The position numbers were made by a program, and so were the translations under genes. Below are positions 24,858 through 34,341 of a stretch of 64,000 nucleotides of DNA, in pieces (position 1 is the stretch's first letter; each line of letters starts with the position of its first letter). Where the stretch lies: assembly GCA_014529385.2 (NCBI GenBank), contig CM043944.1, positions 83,064,884 to 83,128,883 of the forward strand. Reading direction: 5' to 3'. Below the pieces are notes generated by a model. The model had not been told where the DNA came from, did no database searches, and saw only the letters and a program-made list of their open reading frames with translations. The DNA comes from Adiantum capillus-veneris. Taxonomy: Eukaryota; Streptophyta; Polypodiopsida; Polypodiales; Pteridaceae.

Positions 24858-25189
24858 TTTGATTAGTGAAGGCTTAAGGGAGAACCAATGAGAAGGCTCT
24901 TGGGATATCACTTAGAGGGGGAGGAATGGTAGGGGTGCAGCCTAATTGTCTCCCTCTTCAATGCTTGGTTCTTAGAGAGAGGTGGGAGGTAGGCTAGGGG
25001 AGGGGGTAAATAGGAGGAGAGAGGTGTCATAAAAGAGGGAGGGACCCCCCAAAAAAAAACGCGCATGCTTAAAAACCCTAAAAATTGATTTTTTTTAAAA
25101 AGTTCCAAAGTTGACCCATTTGCCTCCAAAACTGCCCCAAAACATAAACTAACTTTAAAAAGTCAAAATTTCCCCCCAAAATCCACTTT

Positions 25190-25500
25190 TCTCTCTCTCC
25201 CTCATTACTTTTCTCTCCCACTCTCTCCCTCTTCTCCCTCCTCCCATTCCCTCTCTACAGTCAAGGCAGCCATAGCCAAAAGATTTCCACCACTCTCTTC
25301 CTCTCTCTCCATAGCTCCCCCTTCTCTCACACCTCCATCAACCCTCTACAGTCCCACACTCCATAGCCCACAGCTCCACTATCCTCTCTACCTCTCACTC
25401 CTCCCCTCTTTCTCTATCTCCACTGTCAAAGCCACCATAGGCAGCTCACCTCACCCTCCCCTCAGTACTCAACTCTTTCAAATCCCTTCCTAAGCCCAAC
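25190..25500 (+). promoter_or_regulatory. Pyrimidine-rich leader upstream of gene A
   Basis: About 300 bp of irregular C/T-rich sequence (CTCTCCC, CTTCTCC, CCTCC repeats) end just before the ATG of gene A. This resembles the Y-patch promoters and pyrimidine-rich 5' leaders of plants. No clear TATA box was seen. The role is inferred from position only. Confidence 0.35.
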
Positions 25501-25509
25501 TTCCCAAGC

Positions 25510-26834
25510 ATGTCCACGCATAGACGGCCCAAACCAGAGATAGAGGAGATTGTGTTGCACAACACAAAAGACTCAGAGGGGGTATGGATCCCACAAGTAT
25601 TTAAGAAAGGTGCATGGATCTACATGCAACCGTCACGTGCTGGACCTCATCGCGTACGGTGTCGAGGCGTATTGGAACGTCATTGGAAGGGCCGGCTATT
25701 GGCATTCAAAGAAACAAAGTCCGGAATGGTGGCCATCATGCAACACGTCTACAGTGCAGCTGAGCTCCACCTCAAGAGAGCTTCAACTCAATTTGCACCT
25801 CATTGTAAGTTTTCATGGTTTAGCTATCCCATGCATATGTCATGTTTACGTTTATGTGATCATTATGTTTAACTAAGGGCATTTGTAAAGATGTTTTTCC
25901 ATCCATCTTAGTTGAGGAGCAGCCGCTTGAGTGCCTCTCAGGCACGTTCATGGTTGTGCATGCTCACATTGGGGAGCTTATGTTTCCTAATGTTTCATCG
26001 AAAAAACTTACCGAGTAGCGAGTATTCATGTACTCCCACAAGTACGTGGTGCCGAAGTCAAGCCAAAGCTATGGTAGGTTAGAAGCCGTGGAGACACCCT
26101 CATTGCAGAGTGCAGAATGGCCAAATCCAGACCATTGGGCTTTGCTTTCTTTCAAGCACAAGGTGCTGCAAGATTTCCAAGGGTCCCTAAAGTTTGGTAA
26201 GGCAACCAGATCGGTGGGTCTCAGTTGGCATTGTCCCATTCATTTGTTTGTGCATGTATTCCGCTCTCTGTCGATTGTAGAAACACCAACAATGTTTGTT
26301 TGCAAAGAAGTTGACATAGATGCAATGGACACCATTCTAGGTGTCAATTGGGGCTATGTTGACGGTTTGCATGATGGTGACCGTTATAAGTGCAATGTGT
26401 CCCCCACACAGCTTTGCCTTCGGTATTTGAAAGCAAGGTGCACCTTGTATGCACGGTTTAGCTATGAGAGGTGGATGCACAAACGTGGCAAATGGATACC
26501 CTTGCAGCTGACAACCGAAGAGATTCAATCCTTTGAAATTCGTGTCCGCATGCCCAATAACGAGGTGGAGGTGGTTGCAGTGAATCCGCATTGGACTCTT
26601 GCCAATCTTCGGGAACACTTTGTCATAATGGGATTCGAGGATGTCGGTAATGCAAGTTTCAAACTAGAACAACGCAAGGTCTGCTTTGTGCTTGCTTAGC
26701 TACCTTTTCTTATTTTTTGTGGGTTTTTGTATTTTGATTGGCCATTTTTGGTTGTATAGATTGGAAGGCGGATGGAGGCCACTATGCTTGTTTACAAAGA
26801 TTGGGCTACAGACGAAATCATCTTGTCTAAGTGA
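25510..26834 (+). pseudogene. Transposon gene A, unknown function, one nonsense codon
   Basis: I do not recognise the product (378 codons). Three exons fit GT-AG rules with one continuous frame: 25510-25804, 25912-26678 and 26760-26834, with introns of 107 and 81 bp. The frame stays open across both junctions, which supports the model. A TAG at 26016-26018 (codon 134) is the only stop and is one C-to-T step from CAG. The N-terminal 60 residues are basic and aromatic (VWIPQVFKKGAWIYMQPS). The middle has FMVVHAHIGELMF and LSWHCPIHLFVHVFRS. The last 70 residues (VRVRMPNNEVEVV..., ...TLANLREHF) look like a compact beta-rich domain. It may be an accessory transposition protein; this is only inferred from its place in the element. 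Confidence 0.6.
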
Positions 26835-26958
26835 ATTGGCTTGTAACTTTAATCGTTTATATATTAAAGATTTTGAAAAGTTTTAAGGTGTTGTACTTGA
26901 GTTTTAAGGTGGTGTAAATTTATTTTTTAAATGCATTTTTTTTCGAGATGGAATATGT

Positions 26959-26968
26959 CTATATAAGG
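26959..26968 (+). promoter_or_regulatory. TATA box of gene B
   Basis: CTATATAAGG lies 80-89 bp upstream of the gene B ATG, a normal distance for a plant promoter with a leader of about 50 nt. It lies after the stop of gene A (26834), so B has its own promoter. Confidence 0.6.
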
Positions 26969-27047
26969 AGGACCACCTCCTCATTTCACCATTTTCATCC
27001 CAGCATTGCAGAGAGACCTAGCATACCCAATCACGTAAAGAGAAGAA

Positions 27048-28609
27048 ATGGCTGCTACTAGTGCTTTAGATGCATTCCTTACTGAGGTTGGGCATGCAAA
27101 TCGCCCTGAGCTTCAAGCATTTTTCACAACCCAACCCGATTTGGAAACCACCTTGACCCTCCACTCTCAATCTCTTGAGCACATTACTTCATACATTTCC
27201 ACGTGCATGGGGAGATTCATTGTTGAGTTACCAAACCGGCCAAGGCAATGGGTCCCTGAAGGCCTTCTCCACCACATCTACCAAGGGGACAGGCCATTTC
27301 ATCAGCGGCTTGCACTCTTTGCCACCATAGCACAACCCGTCGGACAATATGTGTGGCTTGAAGCTGATGATGTGCGAGCAATGCGTAAGGGAAGGATCAG
27401 AAACAATTTTTTCTCTGTTCAGGCCATAATGATCTTCCTCCTTCACGATTGCCCAGTAGGCCCTGACGTAGTGCTACCTCACTTGCAGATCGGCGGGGTA
27501 TTGGCTGATGTGAAGGACCCCAAGCCCGCGGCCATTGACTCATCCGCAGAGGAGAGGACGCTTGCCTTGACCTACCCTGTAGGGATTCAAGGCCTCTTGG
27601 AGGCCTCTCCATCAGTCGGTTCATCCTCCGGACCGCCAGAAGGAACCACCACTCGGGATGCCATCCCTGAGGTAGAGATTACCCGCTTCTCCTCCATTGT
27701 GGTGGGTGGGGAGGAGTTTGTGTTTATGCACGATTTGGAGAAATCCTTTGAGCTTCGCATGGATGAGTGTTTCGCCATCCTCGATTCCCATGGCAAGTTT
27801 GATCTTGATACCACCACCTCCCATGACAATGATCTCCTACTGCCCATGGGGAATACTTTGGCGGACACAGTGGAGATCGCACAAGCCGAGGTGGTAGCGG
27901 CCGAGCAGGCCAAGGTCTTTGAGGAGGAGTTTGTGGCCGTGCAAGCCATGTGTTTGGCTAAACGCGCAAGAGTGGATTCACCACCACCTGCTGCGACACC
28001 TGTTTTGCTTGATCCAAAGGGGAAGTCAAGCGTGGATCTTTACTTGCACCCGGATGCCGATGAGGAGGATCGTAGACAAGAGGTATAGATGCTCACTTAC
28101 ATTTGATTGTTACAAATGATTTTGTTAATGTTATATGATAATTCTGTGCCATATCTCAGAAAAACTATGTTCTGCAAGATGTTCTGGAGGTTGATGCCTG
28201 GGCGCAACGGTCAGGGGGGAGGAGGACGCCGTTCGGACCTCAAGCGGCACTTGCTCACTACCTCGGCACACTTCCCACTGGTGTCATGGTGTTTGTCCAT
28301 GCCGACTACTCTCCCAATGGTCTCTACAACATTTTTGCTCTCCGTTCACTCTCCAAGGCGTCATGTTTAACAACACTTGCCCAAACGGCCAACCTTGTAG
28401 TGCTTGTAAAGAAAGATTTTGCAATATCCACTTTCGGTGTAAACTTTCGCGGGCGCCTTATTGCCCATGTTGGCATGAACCAAGCTGTAGGGGTTAATGA
28501 CACCCAAGAAATCACAACCACTTTACTTAATAGGGAGCCACCCCAAAAGGCCAAGCGCCAGAAAATTGTAATTAGAAAGATCCTAAAGCAAAAGCCGGAT
28601 ATCATGTAA
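27048..28609 (+). CDS. Transposon gene B, unknown 494-residue protein
   Basis: Family not recognised. Exon 1 is 27048-28082 and exon 2 is 28160-28609, joined across a 77-bp GT-AG intron in phase 0. The frame is open throughout, so this is the one intact gene of the element. Residues 1-170 are mostly helical and hydrophobic (YQGDRPFHQRLALFATIAQP, FFSVQAIMIFLLHDCPVG). Residues 180-210 are rich in S/P/G. Residues 270-310 are Ala/Glu-rich and probably helical (TVEIAQAEVVAAEQAKVFEE), followed by a KRARVD-type nuclear signal. The C-terminal 120 residues contain LGTLPTGVMVFVHADYSPNG, and the end is very basic (KAKRQKIVIRKILKQK). It starts about 210 bp after gene A. A nuclear, DNA- or chromatin-associated accessory role is inferred. 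Confidence 0.65.
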
Positions 28610-28844
28610 AGCATTGATTTCTTTAATGAAACTACTTTTTGTTGTCTATGACTCTCTTTCTTGCAAGGTTTTGAATTTCTTATATGTTGGGCTTCCATTG
28701 TGTATGAGAAGCACCATAATTTCTCCTATGACTACTAAAGGGTCTGGCAGGCATTAAAATTTAAAAAATGCATACTTTGTTATATCTAGGCTTCCAAAGT
28801 TATGTATGTGCCTAGTAAAGGGCTTGGAAGTCCCTAAAATATGT

Positions 28845-28912
28845 TGCCACAAGGGCGCGCATTGGGGCTTTCCATCAGCTGATGAACTGTGCAAATGCGC
28901 GCCCTTGTGGCA
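28845..28912. repeat. GC-rich hairpin 1 between convergent genes
   Basis: Perfect 19-bp arms: TGCCACAAGGGCGCGCATT (28845-28863) and its reverse complement (28894-28912), with a 30-bp loop. It is part of the convergent intergenic region, about 235 bp after the gene B stop. Confidence 0.92.
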
Positions 28913-29004
28913 GATGAAATTGGACACATCTAAGAGCATACCCAGGTACAAAACAGAGTGATAAGACATTAATACCCAGTTGCAAAAGAGAAATACATGG
29001 ATAC

Positions 29005-29234
29005 CCAGGTAACCTTAAGCCCATCTTGCCCCAGATACCTAAAGTTGTATCAACAAACCACAAGAGTAAACTGTGGCAATATCTAAGCCCTTTTTGGAGT
29101 ATAGGAGCATACCCAGCTAGAAAACAGAGTGACCAGGTAACCTTAAGCCCATCTTGCCCCAGATACCTAAAGTTGTATTAACAAACCACAAGAGTAAACT
29201 TTGTGGCAATATCTAAGCCCTTTTTGGAGTATAG
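29005..29234. repeat. 128-bp tandem duplication
   Basis: A block starting CCAGGTAACCTTAAGCCC at 29005 recurs at 29133 and is nearly identical to TTTTTGGAGTATAG (ending 29234). It lies between the two hairpins. Confidence 0.9.
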
Positions 29235-29370
29235 AACTAACAAGGACTAAGGGGGGATGATTGCCAGCAGCATCTATGCTAATTGAAGCATTGAAGCAAA
29301 CAAAACATACTTATTGCTTGTCAAAATTGTTTGGAAACCACTGGAAAGTGTCTGGAAAGCACTAGGAAAG

Positions 29371-29442
29371 GCTGCCACAAGGGTGTGCATTATGTCCATC
29401 CATAGGGCTCTGGAAGCCCCAAATGCGCGCCCTTGTGGCAGC
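29371..29442. repeat. GC-rich hairpin 2, same arm sequence as hairpin 1
   Basis: Left arm 29371-29391 (GCTGCCACAAGGGTGTGCAT...) pairs with right arm 29422-29442. The arms carry the same sequence as hairpin 1, extended by GC. The left arm has two C-to-T changes. The loop is 30 bp, as in hairpin 1. Confidence 0.9.
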
Positions 29443-29665
29443 CAATTTGGGGGAATTCCAAGCCATTTTCAACACTTTGTAGATGTTTTTGCCATGCAAT
29501 AGTGAGTCACATAGCATGGGTACATCAAGAAGTGCATGCCCCACTTAGCCAAGGTGCTAAACGTAGGCAATTTTTCACAATAACAAGCTAATGGCTACAT
29601 ACATACAATAGAAGGTAGACAAAACTTGAACCAGTGCTACATTGCATGGTACAGAATTAAAACAA

Positions 29666-29779
29666 TACAATGCGCAGTGGGGTATACAATAAAAGGCGCT
29701 TATATTCAAATTCTTCCCAATACAATGCACAGAGTGGGATATACAATCAAAGGACGCTTGTATTCAAATTCTTCCCAAT
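29666..29779. repeat. Tandem pair of about 56-bp units
   Basis: TACAATGC-CAG-G-GG-ATACAAT followed by a CAAATTCTTCCCAA block occurs twice in a row (units from 29666 and 29721), just beyond the 3' end of the H3-like gene. Confidence 0.85.
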
Positions 29780-29823
29780 CTTGGAGTTCCGTAAATACAA
29801 AAAGGTTGATGCCTAATTACAAG

Positions 29824-30687
29824 CTACTCCTCATGGCGCAAACGGCGAGCAAGCTATATATCCTTGGGCATAATGGTTACACGCTTTGCATGGATGGCAC
29901 AAAGGTTAGAATCCTCGAATATGCCAGTTAAATATTGCTCTGCTGCCTCTTGGACTGCCTCTATGGCCATGGCACCCATCCGAAACTGAGTGTTGTACAA
30001 TTGCAAAACCTCCTTGCATAGCCTTGCAAAAGGGGCCCTCCGAATCAAGAGCTCGGTGCTCTTTTGATAGTGTCAAATCTCCGCAAAAGTACGGCTTCGC
30101 TTTCGTACCTTCTGAGGTCGACGTGGAGGTGCATTTTTGGCACGAGTCGGGGCAGCTTGCTTCCTCTTCTTGTAGACAATGCTCTTTCTCTTTTTTTTCT
30201 GCACAGGCACTTCCAACACCTCATAATCTGATTCCACCCACTCTCCATCTGATTCGTGCTCTTCACTATTGACCGGATGTGATGGTGTAGGTCCACTCCC
30301 TTTAGGAAGTGTCTTACCCCCAATAGACATGTGAGCCTGATAAGTTTGTATTTGGACGCCAACCCATGGGGCATCTTCATCCATTTGTGTCTCTTCAGAG
30401 CCTTCTGATGGTTGCTTTTGGTTGTTTGTTTCTTTGCCCTAGTCGCTCTCATCCTCCCTGTTGCCATCAGAATCGTTGGAGTCTGATGAATAGACAACAA
30501 GGCGATGCTTCCGTCTCTCTTTTGCTGCTGTAGAGGACTGGCCATGCTGATTTGAAGCTCCAGCTTCTTCTGTGTGGACTTCACCTTGAGCTTGTGAAGT
30601 TCCTGCTTCTGTTGCCGTACCTTTGAGTCGTTGGCCATCCGGCCCCTCTGGATATGCAGTCCTAGCCATTTGTTTTGTTCTTGCCAT
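29824..30687 (-). pseudogene. Histone H3-like protein with a very long N-terminal tail
   Basis: The frame from the ATG at 30687 (context ACCATGGC) to the TAG at 29824 gives 287 codons, against 136 residues for canonical H3. It begins MARTKQMARTAYPEG. Residues 1-5 are exactly the H3 tail with Lys4, but Lys9 and Ser10 are replaced by Thr and Ala. A Ser/Asp/Glu-rich tail and strongly basic stretches (KKKRKS, KKRKQ) follow. From codon 205 the histone fold is unmistakable: [56 protein letters not shown]. Loop 1 has the H3 length, without the insertion usual in CENH3. Three in-frame stops (TAG 30439-30441, TGA 30073-30075, TAG 29854-29856) sit where Gln or Arg codons are expected (Arg of EIRRYQKS, Gln of KDIQLARR), so this copy is dead. 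Confidence 0.88.
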
Positions 30688-30727
30688 GGTAGCACCTAGT
30701 AGGGAAAATGACAAAATGAGCCCCTTC

Positions 30728-30741
30728 AACCTTTAAATAGG
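30728..30741 (-). promoter_or_regulatory. TATA-like box of the H3-like gene
   Basis: The minus strand reads CCTATTTAAAGG about 45 bp upstream of the ATG at 30687. This would give a very short 5' leader. Position and sequence only. Confidence 0.4.
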
Positions 30742-30828
30742 TTTTTTTGAGATTTGGGCCCTTTCACACTATGCGGCCAATTGAGTGAAACTCAAATAAA
30801 GCAATTGAACTTAACAACTAAACCTGGA

Positions 30829-33680
30829 TCATGCGGACGGCTGACGCGACGCCCAAACGCTGCCTTTTCGATATGTAGTTGCACACCAAGCTTCATGGCC
30901 CAGGGACGCTCGCGAGCATTTCCACTTCTCGGATGCTGCAATACGGGAAGCGTTGCATAACTGCTTTGCTAACATCGATTCTCTTGCTTTCTCAATAGTA
31001 CGAGTTCTCCCAAAGGTATGCCTAAAAAACCAGTTAAACATCTCTTGGAGGTAGTTGGAGTGTGAACTACCACCACCATGCCGAGTATTCTTGAAGTAGA
31101 CTCCTTTTGCTCGATAGTGGGACTTCTCCATGCCTTGTGTACTCCATATATCAAGCGAACCATAGCGCTCCATGAAGTATGCACCATGCGCATAGAGAAT
31201 GTGCTAAAACAATAAAAAAGGAGATAAGCGAATAGAAAAGTTGCATTTTCAAACATTGCATATGTATTAATTCCGTTAAAACAAACCATGTAGTGTGTAA
31301 TCTTGCTTTCAGACCATCCGTCCTTAGCGGCCTTTGTGAATTCATAAAGCACCTTCTTGAACTCCTCTCGCTGCTCAACGGTGGTGCTTGAAAGATTCAT
31401 CAATTGCACAACCTTTTGAAAGGATGACCATACTAGCTTGCGTTGGTTAGCAACCTCCACATTGGGATCTTTGTCCGTCGTGCATGAACACAAATCTTTC
31501 CACAACTCCCACCGCTTCTCACTTGCTAGATCGACACTTGCCTTGGATACCTGCATTGGAGACTTTGACATCTTCTTGAAAAATCGACGTGCCTTGGCTC
31601 CATTCATGGAAACCTTCTGTGCCACCTCATATGTCTTCTCCCTACAAGTCTCTGCTACAATGTTCACCCTTGATCGGTGACATCCAATCTCATTAAGGAG
31701 CGTCTCCACCCCCTGCAAGGAGTCTATTGACCATTGAAGGGGCTTCATTGTGAAAGCATAATCAATGTGATGCTTTAGGATCCTATCAAATATTCGCATA
31801 AACGCATGCAATGTACAAAAGTGAACATTGTTGAGGGAGAAAGGAATTATGGGGTTCCACCGAGGATCTTTGCTATTCCCAGCATATCACATGAAAGAAC
31901 CGAAGTTTGCCACTCCCTATTTATATTGTCACCATTATCTTCGTCCTGACCTTCCACTTGAGTTGCTCGACTTGTCTTGTGCCCTTTCGTACAGAATGGA
32001 TAGGGAAGTAAAGAATTTGCACCTTGTTTGCATCCAAGCATGCACTTTATGGTCTTTAGATCACCACCTAAATGCCATTCAACATCAAACTCCCCACGTC
32101 CTGGAACCATGAGCTTCTCACCGTTTATTTGAGCTTTAATGACCTTTGTGACCCATGTGATTCTACTGAAAATCCATGCAAGGACTTCATGTGTCTCTTT
32201 CGGAACTTCAATTGCACCAAGCCACCATATATCCTTCTTTGATTGCACACTAAAAGAGGGCTTTGTTGCTTCACTCGAACTGCAAGATTGCTTGGCATAA
32301 GCTAGGGCTTCATTCATAAGCGTGATGCTCATTCTCTCCAACTTTCTCCCTTTAACAATTACACACTCATCCACCTTCAGCACGAACACAAGCTTGCCTT
32401 CAAGAACTGCCAACAACATAAAGCCTTAGAATGCTTATTATGACACATCATAGAGCATGTAGGCAACTCTAAACTAACCTGCATCACTCAAATTGTAGAA
32501 AATAGCCATGGACTGCTGCAATCGTATCAAGTCCACAAAGATATTGTTGAATTTGGTGTAAACAAACCCTTTGGTCCGCAGCACACTGTTAGAAACAACA
32601 CCGCTTCCCTTCCCGCGGCCCTTCCTTCCTTGTGATTTGCTACGGAGCAGCTGAAGAGGCATCGTGTCTTCAATATACAAGTAGTCCCCTAATCGGTGAA
32701 CAACATCTTCATTTGACACCTTCTTGGCAATCTGCACTCTGTGAGGAAGTGGAAATAGGTTTTCCGTGACTCCTCGACTTCTTAATGCATCTTTTAACAC
32801 TTGATGTATTTCTTGATAGCCCTTGGTACTAACCCCAATAGCATCACAAATATCCTGAACATCTAGATCAGTGACAATATTAGAAAAATCACTAAGAACT
32901 CTCTTAGTGATTGCGTCTTTCAAGTGTTTTGCCTCTGGAGCATCAAGCATCCCAATAAAATCCTCTTTGTTGAAACAAGAACGAAGTAAAGTAGCCCTAG
33001 CTTCCGCATTCTCGCCGCCGCACGTTTCTTGGACGAAGTTCCTATTGCCCAAAACAACAATGATGAGCCGTATTAGACTTAAACAACATGAGGGACAAAA
33101 CATGTTACCTCATAGCTGTCACCCTTCGTTTTCTTGCACCTCCACGTGGTGCAAGAGTCTGAATTTCGGACAACTCTCGTTTCCTCACCCTACCTCCCAT
33201 GGCAGTACTCTTCATGTGTGAAAGAGTATCCTCAAGCTTTTTAATTACATTTTCCTTGGTTGTGATGGTGCTCTTTGCCTCCTCAAGCGCACTAGTAGCT
33301 GTTTGCATCTGATCTTGAAGATTGTGGAAACTCCCATTGAGAAACTGCCAATGACGCAAGTAGATCTCGGACTGGTGTTTGTTGAGTCTCTTGCAATAGC
33401 CCAACAAACCTTGCTCTCCATTTCCAATGTATTGCAACAGTGATGGAATGTTTGTAAAAGACGGATGAACATTGAGAGAAGGATCCTTTGGATACAAGCA
33501 TCCGTCTGTCCAGAGATCCACATTCTTCTCCCCTTGAGCGCGGCGTTCGTTGGCTGAAGGTAATGTACCCAAGCATGTTTTCTTTGTTGGAACATACTCT
33601 TGAGGTAGGCGTAGGAAAAGCCCTGGAGACCTACCATGTGAAGAGCTTGCTGGGACATTGGTCACGTCGTCAAGAGGCAT
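30829..33680 (-). pseudogene. Candidate DDE transposase of the 9.5-kb transposon
   Basis: Four exons: 33680-33109, 33041-32479, 32406-31287 and 31203-30829. The GT-AG introns are 67, 72 and 83 bp. About 876 residues once a single missing base near 31865 is allowed for; that frameshift inactivates this copy. A coiled coil lies at about 118-157. Exon 2 ends with a GRKGRGKG basic patch. Candidate catalytic residues: D391 in VLKVDECVI, D494 in EWHLGGDLKTIKCMLGC, E778 in DIWSTQGMEKSHY, with the spacing of a DDE enzyme carrying a large insert. Further conserved-looking blocks: IPFSLNNVHFCTLHAFMRI and ITHYMHILYAHGAYFMERYG. From memory, the GGD-K...G, LH and QG-EK blocks match a large uncharacterised animal protein family (cnidarians, lancelets). 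Its role as transposase here is inferred from the TIRs. Confidence 0.65.
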
Positions 33681-33683
33681 TGT

Positions 33684-33825
33684 AGGATGGAGAGATGGAG
33701 CTTGAAGGATGGAGAGATAGAGCTTGTAGGATGGAGAGATAGAGCTTGAAGGATGGAGAGATGGGTGTGTAGGTGCAGCAGCAGCAGCAGGTGCAGGTGC
33801 AGGTGCAGGTGCAGGTGCAAGGGGG
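33684..33825. repeat. Minisatellite upstream of the transposase gene
   Basis: About four copies of a 22-bp unit built on GGATGGAGAGATAGAGCTTG, then AGC repeats and five GGTGCA hexamers. It falls in the 5' leader of the leftward transposase gene. If translation began upstream it would encode a Pro/Ala-rich stretch, but no ATG supports that. Confidence 0.85.
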
Positions 33826-34306
33826 ATGGGTGTAGGAGAGGAGCTTAGATTAGGAGGGAAAGTTTTCAATTTTGGGGGGAATTTCCTAAAAGTTTGGAGG
33901 GAGTCAAAAAATGTTGAATTTTGAGTAATTTAACTTTAAAATCTTTTTTTTATTATGTGTATATGTTGGGGGTACTTTTTAGGGGGGAATAGAGTTTTTT
34001 TGAAAGTTTTTGAAAAAAGTCATTTTTTTGACCCCTTTGACCCACGGATTTGCTTAGGTGGCATGGGAGAGTTAAGAGGCCACTTACAAGTTGGCCAAAA
34101 AGTTAGAGAGAGAAGACCCCCTACCCCCCTACTTTTCAAATAGTTTACCCCCCCCCTTCCCTACTTTTTAAATGGTTACCCCCGCCCCCCCTTTCCCCCT
34201 ACATTTTTAGGGGTCAAAGGTGGAGGAGACCCTACCAAAATAGCCCCATTCAAAGCCTTTGTCCCCCTTAATCTTGGCAGGCTTCTTTTAAATTAGGGAT
34301 TCTTAC

Positions 34307-34339
34307 AAGGCCCATGGAGAGTCCATTTTTTTTCTAATG
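34307..34339 (-). repeat. Right terminal inverted repeat
   Basis: On the minus strand begins CATTAGAAAAAAAATGGAC and continues TCTCC-A-TGGGCCTT. The outer CTAATG end is followed by CA (34340-34341), the second copy of the 2-bp target duplication. Confidence 0.9.
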
Positions 34340-34341
34340 CA

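Larger units (their letters stand above)
24825..34339. mobile_element. 9.5-kb DNA transposon with TIRs and four genes, including histone H3
   Basis: The ends are 33-bp inverted repeats starting CATTAG, with TG/CA dinucleotides (minus TG, plus CA) duplicated at 24823-24824 and 34340-34341. Deleting the element plus one copy rebuilds the COP2 integrase in frame (GHKLKALRSDN), which fixes both boundaries. Two rightward genes (A 25510-26834; B 27048-28609) converge on two leftward genes (H3-like 30687-29824; candidate transposase 33680-30829). About 1.2 kb with two GC-rich hairpins separates them. The termini recall CACTA-type ends, but the transposase does not look like the usual plant CACTA protein. 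I cannot assign a superfamily. Confidence 0.88.

Noticed and set aside
26214-26280. Possible extra intron in gene A exon 2 (GTGGGT...TGTAG)
   Set aside because: Splicing it out brings stop codons into the frame, while the unspliced frame is open.
29824-30687. Reading the H3-like gene as a CENH3 (centromeric H3)
   Set aside because: The long tail and MARTK start would fit, but loop 1 has the exact canonical H3 length and the core is very close to ordinary H3. I keep it as H3-like; a tree would decide.
30045-30695. 216-codon open frame on the minus strand overlapping the H3-like gene
   Set aside because: It lacks any known motif, while the overlapping frame ends in a clear H3 fold and has the H3 start. 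The long open frame is a by-product of the base composition.
24825-34339. Assignment of the transposon to CACTA/EnSpm
   Set aside because: CATTAG ends are similar to CACTA ends, but the target duplication is 2 bp, not 3, and the candidate transposase does not show the usual plant CACTA blocks.
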